DNA from: Variovorax sp. EL159
Lineage (GTDB): Bacteria > Pseudomonadota > Gammaproteobacteria > Burkholderiales > Burkholderiaceae_C
Reading direction: 5' to 3'
Assembly (NCBI RefSeq): GCF_900100965.1
Contig: NZ_FMUJ01000002.1
Span: 989,869-1,053,868, forward strand
Length of the DNA: 64,000 nt
The position numbers were made by a program, and so were the translations under genes. Positions 58,974 to 64,000 of this stretch are shown in pieces; positions within the stretch are counted from its first letter, which is position 1; the number at the start of each line of letters is the position of its first letter. The notes under the pieces are model-generated. The model saw only the letters and a program-made list of their open reading frames with translations. It was not told where the DNA came from and made no database searches.

Positions 58974-59882
58974 ATGGCCACCAGCCTGCTCCTGCTGCTC
59001 GACGACATCGCGACCGTTCTTGACGATGTGTCGATCCTCACCAAAGTGGCCGCCAAGAAAACGGCCGGCGTGCTGGGCGACGACCTGGCGCTCAATGCGC
59101 AGCAGGTGTCCGGCGTCAGGGCCGAGCGCGAGATTCCCGTGGTGTGGGCCGTGTGCAAGGGCTCGTTCATCAACAAGGCCATCCTGGTGCCCGCGGCGCT
59201 GGCCATCGGCACCTGGCTGCCCTGGCTGGTGACGCCGCTGCTCATGGTGGGCGGCGCCTTCCTCTGCTTTGAAGGCACCGAAAAGCTCGCGCACAAGTTC
59301 TTGCACAAGAAGACGCACGAGGCTGACACCGAGCGCCATGAGAAGGCCGTGGCCGATGCCGCGATCGACGTGGTGGCGATGGAAAAGGACAAGATCAAGG
59401 GCGCCGTGCGCACCGACTTCATCCTCTCGGCCGAAATCATCGCGATCACGCTCGGCACCGTGCAGGGCCAGCCGTTCACGACGCAGCTCAGCGTGCTGGT
59501 CGGCATCGCACTCATCATTACCATCGGCGTCTACGGCCTGGTGGCCGGCATCGTGAAGCTCGACGACGCGGGCCTCTACCTGAGCCAGCGCGCCAGCGCC
59601 GCCGCACGCGCCCTGGGCCGGGGCATCCTCGCCACCGCGCCCTGGCTCATGAAGGCCCTGTCGGTCGCCGGCACGGCGGCCATGTTCCTCGTGGGCGGCG
59701 GCATCCTGGTGCACGGCGTGCCCGCGCTTGGCCATGCGGTCGAAGACTGGGCCAAAGCCACGGGCGGCGTGTTCGGCACGCTCGGCTCGATGGGCGTAAA
59801 CGCCGGCGTGGGCGTCGTGGCCGGCGCCATCGTGCTGGCGGGTGTGGAGCTGGTCGGCAAGCTGCGCGGCAAGAAGGCCTGA
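58974..59882 (+). CDS. DUF808-family membrane protein
   Basis: This 302-residue protein has the DUF808 (YedI-like) start ATSLLLLLDDIATVLDDVSILTKVAAKKTAGVLGDDLALN and about five transmembrane segments. Its conserved core is FLCFEGTEKLAHKFLHKK. Function is unknown in the family. The ATG at 58974 is chosen; TTG at 58968 is in frame two codons upstream. The 116-bp gap before it contains no clear element. Confidence 0.88.
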   Translation: MATSLLLLLDDIATVLDDVSILTKVAAKKTAGVLGDDLALNAQQVSGVRAEREIPVVWAVCKGSFINKAILVPAALAIGTWLPWLVTPLLMVGGAFLCFEGTEKLAHKFLHKKTHEADTERHEKAVADAAIDVVAMEKDKIKGAVRTDFILSAEIIAITLGTVQGQPFTTQLSVLVGIALIITIGVYGLVAGIVKLDDAGLYLSQRASAAARALGRGILATAPWLMKALSVAGTAAMFLVGGGILVHGVPALGHAVEDWAKATGGVFGTLGSMGVNAGVGVVAGAIVLAGVELVGKLRGKKA

Positions 59883-59913
59883 GCCTGCCGCCGCGCGTTT
59901 CCTACTGCTGCTG

Positions 59914-60126
59914 CTACTGGCGCGACTTGCCGCGCTTGACCAGCTCGACCACGATCAACGCGGCCCCCAGCACCAGCGCGAACCAGCCGACCAGGTAGGC
60001 ACCCGCCACCATCTCGAACCAGCGCGTGCCCTGCAGGAAACGGGGCCCCAGCAGAACGGCGGCGCCGATCACGAGGCAGAGGATGCCGCGTTCGAGCGTG
60101 CGGAGTTGTCGTTTGGGTTGCGCCAT
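59914..60126 (-). CDS. Small two-helix membrane protein, function unknown
   Basis: This 70-residue protein has two predicted helices (ERGILCLVIGAAVLLGPRFL and AYLVGWFALVLGAALIVVELV) and a short basic tail. No family is recognised. It follows the beta-propeller gene by 26 bp on the minus strand and may be co-transcribed with it. Confidence 0.7.
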   Translation of the reverse strand: MAQPKRQLRTLERGILCLVIGAAVLLGPRFLQGTRWFEMVAGAYLVGWFALVLGAALIVVELVKRGKSRQ

Positions 60127-60152
60127 GGCTTCTGGGTCAAAAAATGAGTGAG

Positions 60153-61340
60153 TCAGTGCGTCATTGTCCCGCGCATCGAGGCCGGATGCCCCTGCAGCGG
60201 AAACGACTTCCCCGTCGGCACCAGCGTGTCGCCATCGAGCCGCAGGATCGTGATGTCCTGGTCGATGAAGTTGCCCACGTAGAGGTACTTGCCGTCGGCA
60301 CTCCACACCACGCCTTCGGGCAGGCCGCGCACCTCGACCTCGTTGGCGCGCGTGACCTTCTTGCCGTCGATCTTCAGCAGCACAACAGAGCCGTTGCGGT
60401 TGTAGAAGTAGGCGTTCTTCGCGGCATTGCTGCCGCGCAGGATCACCGCCACCGCGTGCCTGCCGGTCGGGCTCACGGCCAGGCCTTCGGGGCCGTCGCC
60501 GACCACCACCTTGTCGACCACGCGCGGCGGCGCGGCTTCCATGTCGATCACGCTCACGGTGTCGATCTGGCCGTCCGATGCGCCGGCGTTGCCGTTGTCG
60601 GCCGTCAGCGCGAGCTTGCCGTCGGGCGTCACGTCCACGTTGTAGGGCCACAGGCCCGCCGCGAGGTCGACCTTGTTGTAGCTGACCTTCTCGCCGTTCA
60701 CGTCGAGCAGCGCGATCTTGTGGCTCGGGAACTTGGCGGCCAGCGCGCGCTTGCCGTCAGGCGTGAAGCGCACGTGCGCCACCGAGTCGCCCATGGCCAC
60801 GGTGTCGATCAGCGTGACCTTCTTGCCCGCGATGCGCAGCACGCTCACCGAGTTGTCGGCGCGGTTGGCCACCAGCGCAAGGTTGCCCGCGCGGTTGATC
60901 GACAGGCCCGAGGGCTGCTTGCCGATCTGCAGCGTATCGATCAGCCTGGGCGGCGTGGTGGTCAGGTCGATCACGAACAGGCGGTTGTCGGGCACCTGCT
61001 TGCGCGTGCCGTTGTCTTCGACCACGTTGAGCGAATTGGCGACCAGCGCCAGCGTTTCGCCGGGCGTGATCGCCAGGTTGGTCGGCGGGCCGGCGATGGT
61101 GTTGTCCAGCTGCAGGGTGCCGAGGATCTTTGGTGCAAGCGGATCGGTGCCGATGTCCAGCACCTGTACCGTGTCGCGCCCCATCGGCCCGAGGATCACG
61201 GCGCCGGCATCGTTCCACGACTGCTTCTCGTCGTTGGCGACCAGCATCAGCTGGCGCTGCGGCACGGTGGGTGTGAGGGTGCTGCAGCCCGAGAGGACGG
61301 CGAGGGCAAGGGCCGCCAGTGCGGCAGGGCGAAACTTCAT
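60153..61340 (-). CDS. YncE-like beta-propeller lipoprotein
   Basis: This 395-residue exported protein has a lipobox leader (LALAVLSGCSTL, Cys at about 19). The seven-bladed beta-propeller repeats are marked by VFTPDGKRALAA-, VTPDGKLALTA- and VSPTGRHAVAV-type blade edges, and by SADGKYLYVGNFIDQDITIL near the end. Such propellers bind DNA, peptides or metal complexes in YncE and relatives. It is membrane-attached in the periplasm. Its role is unknown. Confidence 0.86.
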   Translation of the reverse strand: MKFRPAALAALALAVLSGCSTLTPTVPQRQLMLVANDEKQSWNDAGAVILGPMGRDTVQVLDIGTDPLAPKILGTLQLDNTIAGPPTNLAITPGETLALVANSLNVVEDNGTRKQVPDNRLFVIDLTTTPPRLIDTLQIGKQPSGLSINRAGNLALVANRADNSVSVLRIAGKKVTLIDTVAMGDSVAHVRFTPDGKRALAAKFPSHKIALLDVNGEKVSYNKVDLAAGLWPYNVDVTPDGKLALTADNGNAGASDGQIDTVSVIDMEAAPPRVVDKVVVGDGPEGLAVSPTGRHAVAVILRGSNAAKNAYFYNRNGSVVLLKIDGKKVTRANEVEVRGLPEGVVWSADGKYLYVGNFIDQDITILRLDGDTLVPTGKSFPLQGHPASMRGTMTH

Positions 61341-61440
61341 GGCGCTGTCTCCGTGTTGTTGTGTCGTCGTGGTCCGTGCCGCGCGGCCCGGCAGCGGATG
61401 GTAGCGAGAATGCGAAAAATCGCCGCCATCCGGTCCTGCC

Positions 61441-61944
61441 ATGAACACCTCGACAAACACCTCTCCTGCCATTTCCGCCAATGCAGGAGCCCATGTGCGT
61501 GAAGCCCGGATGGACGACCTCGCCGCGGTGCAGGCGCTGTACGCCGAACTCCGGCCGCACGACCTGGTGCTGTTGCCGGCCGACGCGATGCGGCTGTGGG
61601 CTGGCATCGTCGACGACCCGCATGCCTGCGTCGTCGTCGCGGAGATCGATGGCCGGCTGGGCGCCACCTGCATGCTGGCGACGCTTCCGAACCTCGCCAG
61701 CGGCGGCCGCCGTATCGGCGTCATCGAGCACGTGATCACGGCGGCTGCTTTCCGCAGGCGCGGGCTGGCCCGCGTGGTGCTTCAACATGCACTGGCGCTG
61801 GCCTGGCGGCAGGATTGCTGCAAAGTCCTGCTGCTGTCGGGCGTGGCGCGCCAGGAGGCGCACGGCCTCTACGAGTCCGTCGGATTCCGTGGCGACGTGG
61901 AGCGCGGCTTCGTCGCCAAACCCGCCCCCGGCACAATCGATTGA
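61441..61944 (+). CDS. GNAT-family N-acetyltransferase
   Basis: This 167-residue acetyltransferase has an acetyl-CoA loop in RIGVIEHVITAAAFRRRGLARVVLQHALALAW, with RRRGLA as the Arg/Gly-rich motif, and ends VARQEAHGLYESVGFRGD. It is followed by the DUF2164 gene after 20 bp. The substrate amine is unknown. Confidence 0.86.
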   Translation: MNTSTNTSPAISANAGAHVREARMDDLAAVQALYAELRPHDLVLLPADAMRLWAGIVDDPHACVVVAEIDGRLGATCMLATLPNLASGGRRIGVIEHVITAAAFRRRGLARVVLQHALALAWRQDCCKVLLLSGVARQEAHGLYESVGFRGDVERGFVAKPAPGTID

Positions 61945-61964
61945 CCGAACCCCTGGAGACACCC

Positions 61965-62237
61965 GTGAGCATCGAGATATCGAAGGAAGCGCGACAGCAG
62001 GCCATCACCTCCATCGAGCGCTATTTCCGCGAGAACATGGAAGAGCCCATCGGCAACATCGGGGCGGGTGCGCTGCTCGGTTTCTTTCTCGAAGAGGTCG
62101 GGCCCGTGGTCTACAACAAGGCCGTCACCGACGTGCAGGAGCGGCTGCAGTCCCGCCTTTCGGAGGTCGATCTCGAAGTGCACGAGGACGAATTCCAGTA
62201 CTGGCGCAAGTTCGACAAGCAGAAAAAGGGGCGCTAG
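61965..62237 (+). CDS. DUF2164-family protein
   Basis: This 90-residue protein matches DUF2164: ISKEARQQAITSIERYFRENME, then GNIGAGALLGFFLEEVGPVVYNKAV and DLEVHEDEFQYWRK. The function is unknown. The GTG at 61965 follows CTGGAGAC. It is likely co-transcribed with the GNAT gene. Confidence 0.9.
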   Translation: MSIEISKEARQQAITSIERYFRENMEEPIGNIGAGALLGFFLEEVGPVVYNKAVTDVQERLQSRLSEVDLEVHEDEFQYWRKFDKQKKGR

Positions 62238-62332
62238 GCACAGGCCCGTACCGGTGCCCCGACCCTGGAGCGTCGCGTCGGCGCATCGCGACGAATTCAA
62301 AAGTGCTTCCAAACGTTGCAGAATCCGAAGCC

Positions 62333-62755
62333 ATGCAACACCACCGCACGCCCATCCGCTCCATGTTCTGTTCGCTGCCGCGCACCCTTGCCGTCCTGCC
62401 GCTCGTGTTGGCGGCCTCGCTGGCCGGCGCGCAGCAAGACCCGTCCGCCTTTCCGCTGGATTCGGTCGGCTACCTGAACGAGGAATTGCCCCGCATGGAG
62501 GCCGCCATCGCCGCGAAAGACCGCAGCTTCTTCAGCGGCGCGATGGCCCGAACGGTGCAGTTTTCGGAGCGCTGGGGCTTCAAGGTCAAGGCCAACCCCG
62601 ACCTGGCGGCCTACCCGATGTGCACTTCGGCGGTCATGGACTACGTGGTCGTCGGCATGTGCAGGCTCACGCCTTCCGAGGAATGCGAGCCCGGGCTGGC
62701 GTCGCGCTTCGATGCCAACGTGCAGCGCTGCCGCGAAGTGGCCGCCAGGAAATAG
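62333..62755 (+). CDS. Hypothetical exported protein, 140 residues
   Basis: This protein begins with a basic leader and hydrophobic segment ([18 protein letters not shown]). The mature chain contains [37 protein letters not shown] and four cysteines (CTSAV, GMCRL, EECEPG, RCREV), which may form disulphides in the periplasm. No known family is recognised. It stands 34 bp before the enoyl-CoA hydratase gene. Confidence 0.75.
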   Translation: MQHHRTPIRSMFCSLPRTLAVLPLVLAASLAGAQQDPSAFPLDSVGYLNEELPRMEAAIAAKDRSFFSGAMARTVQFSERWGFKVKANPDLAAYPMCTSAVMDYVVVGMCRLTPSEECEPGLASRFDANVQRCREVAARK

Positions 62756-62789
62756 GCAAAAGAGAGACGAAAGAAAGAGACACCCCGCC

Positions 62790-63587
62790 ATGGACTACGC
62801 CCGCTACCAGACCCTTGCCATCACGCGCCGTGGCGTCAATGGGGCGGTGCTCGACATCCAGATGCGCGCCACCAACGGCAAGCTGCCGACGGCCGGTCAC
62901 GACGGGCATCGCGAGCTGGCCGAAATCTGGCGCGACGTGTCGGCCGACGACACGGTGCGCTGCGCGGTGCTGCGGGGCGAAGGGCAGGGCTTCTCGGGCG
63001 GCGGTGACCTGGGCATGGTGCAGGACATGACCACCGACGACGCGGTGCGCCAGCGCGTGTGGAAAGAGGCGCGCGACCTCGTCTACAACCTCATCAACTG
63101 CGACAAGCCCATCGTGAGCGCCATGCACGGCCCGGCGGTGGGCGCGGGGCTGGTGGCCGGTCTGCTGTCCGACATTTCCATCGCCGCGAAGAACGCGAAG
63201 ATCGTCGACGGCCACACGCGCCTGGGCGTGGCGGCGGGCGACCACGCGGCCATCGTGTGGCCACTGCTGTGCGGCATGGCCAAGGCCAAGTACCACCTGC
63301 TGCTGTGCGAACCGGTGAGCGGCGAAGAGGCCGAGCGCATCGGCCTGGTGTCGCTCGCGGTGGACGAAGCCGACCTGCTGCCGCGTGCCTACGAAGTGGC
63401 CGACCGGCTGGCGGCCGGTAGCCAGAGCGCCATTCGTCTGACCAAGTACGCGCTCAACAACTGGCTGCGCCAGGCCGGGCCGACTTTCGACGCCTCGCTG
63501 GCGCTCGAATTCATGGGCTTCGCGGGCGCCGACGTGCGCGAAGGCGTGGCCTCGCTGCGCGAACGGCGCGCGCCGAACTTCGGCTGA
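62790..63587 (+). CDS. Enoyl-CoA hydratase/isomerase-family protein
   Basis: This 265-residue crotonase-fold enzyme has an oxyanion region at [18 protein letters not shown] and the second loop [27 protein letters not shown], which align with the CoA-binding and oxyanion-hole elements. The usual catalytic glutamates are less clear: D141 and H142 in [14 protein letters not shown] occupy that area. The substrate may therefore be unusual. The ATG at 62790 follows GAAAGAGAC. Confidence 0.88.
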   Translation: MDYARYQTLAITRRGVNGAVLDIQMRATNGKLPTAGHDGHRELAEIWRDVSADDTVRCAVLRGEGQGFSGGGDLGMVQDMTTDDAVRQRVWKEARDLVYNLINCDKPIVSAMHGPAVGAGLVAGLLSDISIAAKNAKIVDGHTRLGVAAGDHAAIVWPLLCGMAKAKYHLLLCEPVSGEEAERIGLVSLAVDEADLLPRAYEVADRLAAGSQSAIRLTKYALNNWLRQAGPTFDASLALEFMGFAGADVREGVASLRERRAPNFG

Positions 63588-63637
63588 TTTCCTGATTTCT
63601 CGCGGGACACCGCGGAACCGGCTTTGCCGGGCCGCTG

Positions 63638-63673
63638 GTGTCGCCCCCTGCAAGGGGGTTGGCGAAGCGACAC
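63638..63673. terminator. Two-level hairpin repeat between convergent genes
   Basis: An outer GTGTCG/CGACAC stem (63638-63643 with 63668-63673) encloses a CCCCCT/AGGGGG stem (63644-63649 with 63653-63658). It lies between the hydratase and DUF2817 genes. It could end transcription from both, and the flanking GGTGTCGCCCCCTGCA sequence is of a type dispersed in related genomes. Confidence 0.55.
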
Positions 63674-63694
63674 GAAGTGCGCGAAGACTGGGGG

Positions 63695-64000
63695 TTAGCT
63701 CGACTTGAGGCCCTGCAGCGTCTGCAGCAGCACGACACGCGTCTGGCCCAGCACCATGCCCTTCCACTCTTCGTTGTCGCAATAGAAGGCATCGCGCAGT
63801 TGCGCGCGGATCTCGCGCTTCTGCGCTTCCGGTGCCTCGGGGTGGCGGCGCAGCCAGGTGTCGGCGCGAAGGCAGGTCAGCACTTCGAGGTCGGGCAGCG
63901 TGCCGAACTCCAGGCCCATCGGCGCGACGCGCGCGTTCGGGCATTCGTCGTAGGCGGTCGAGATGACCGGCCCCGACACGTCGGCCGAGGCCGAGTCGCC
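63695..64000 (-). CDS. DUF2817-family protein (partial, N-terminus beyond window)
   Basis: Only the last 101 residues are visible, and the reading frame runs off the right edge without a stop. The segment ISTAYDECPNARVAPMGLEFGTLPDLEVLTCLRADTWLRRHPEAP is typical of the C-terminal end of DUF2817, an M14-carboxypeptidase-like family. It ends in QTRVVLLQTLQGLKSS. The zinc-binding half lies outside the window. An internal ATG at 63979 is unlikely to be the true start. Confidence 0.8.
   Translation of the reverse strand, partial: GDSASADVSGPVISTAYDECPNARVAPMGLEFGTLPDLEVLTCLRADTWLRRHPEAPEAQKREIRAQLRDAFYCDNEEWKGMVLGQTRVVLLQTLQGLKSS

Overview
The window is a gene-dense, high-G+C bacterial chromosome segment. 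Its gene families, codon bias and intergenic repeats look most like a beta-proteobacterium of the Comamonadaceae, probably Variovorax or a close relative. This is inferred from gene content and the style of the repeats; no marker gene such as 16S rRNA is present. No rRNA, tRNA, CRISPR array, insertion sequence or prophage was seen. About 70 protein genes fill the window almost without gaps. The only long non-coding stretch is 52216-53151, which holds a large palindromic repeat.

Layout from left to right. 1-873: the tail-less start of an iron(III) ABC substrate-binding protein, with a Fur-box-like site upstream. 1018-5742: a thioesterase facing a MarR regulator across a clear operator, then MFS, MATE and SDR genes. 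5812-15658: a tyrosine/arginine-rich secreted protein, then a sugar-acid catabolic locus. On the minus strand this has an IlvD/Edd dehydratase, dgoK, dgoA and a class II aldolase. On the plus strand it has a DgoR-like GntR regulator and a complete sugar ABC importer. Together they fit uptake of a sugar or sugar acid and its breakdown through 2-keto-3-deoxy-galactonate chemistry. 15678-22380: a nuclease/phosphatase-fold protein, a low-G+C orphan gene between two identical terminators, an RhlE-type helicase, ettA, and a MerR/carboxymuconolactone-decarboxylase pair. 22432-28012: fused pabB-pabC, a membrane-anchored TAXI protein, a P1-family hydrolase and a DadA-like oxidase.

28061-32830 is a copper-handling operon: a Cys/His/Met-rich small protein, a TolC-type channel, a multicopper oxidase, a cupredoxin, a DUF411 protein and a CusF-like chaperone. 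32855-34709 is a three-gene overlapping unit containing a glycerophosphodiesterase. 34766-40506 holds a Bug-type binding protein with a deacylase, a LysR regulator, an M14 carboxypeptidase, an acetyltransferase and a P-loop kinase-like protein. 40546-40661 is a structured RNA candidate downstream of a polar amino acid ABC operon (40690-44368). That operon begins with its own GntR regulator and carries an inverted-repeat operator.

44521-49753 carries OsmC, an acyl-CoA ligase, a Sel1 protein, a thermonuclease and a type II NADH dehydrogenase. 49910-52215 is the ergothioneine pair egtB-egtD, followed at once by a roughly 720 bp imperfect palindrome with a 7-bp minisatellite in its centre. 53152-64000 is a run of small housekeeping and unknown genes: a DUF427/2OG-Fe oxygenase couple, a universal stress protein, a pseudouridine synthase, an MFS exporter, a ferredoxin/VF530 operon, acetyltransferases, a PepSY-type membrane protein, DUF808, a beta-propeller lipoprotein, DUF2164, an enoyl-CoA hydratase and the end of a DUF2817 gene.

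The signals most worth following are the RNA-like element at 40546-40661, the palindromic repeat at 52217-52934, the repeat-bracketed orphan gene at 16767-17659 and the copper operon.
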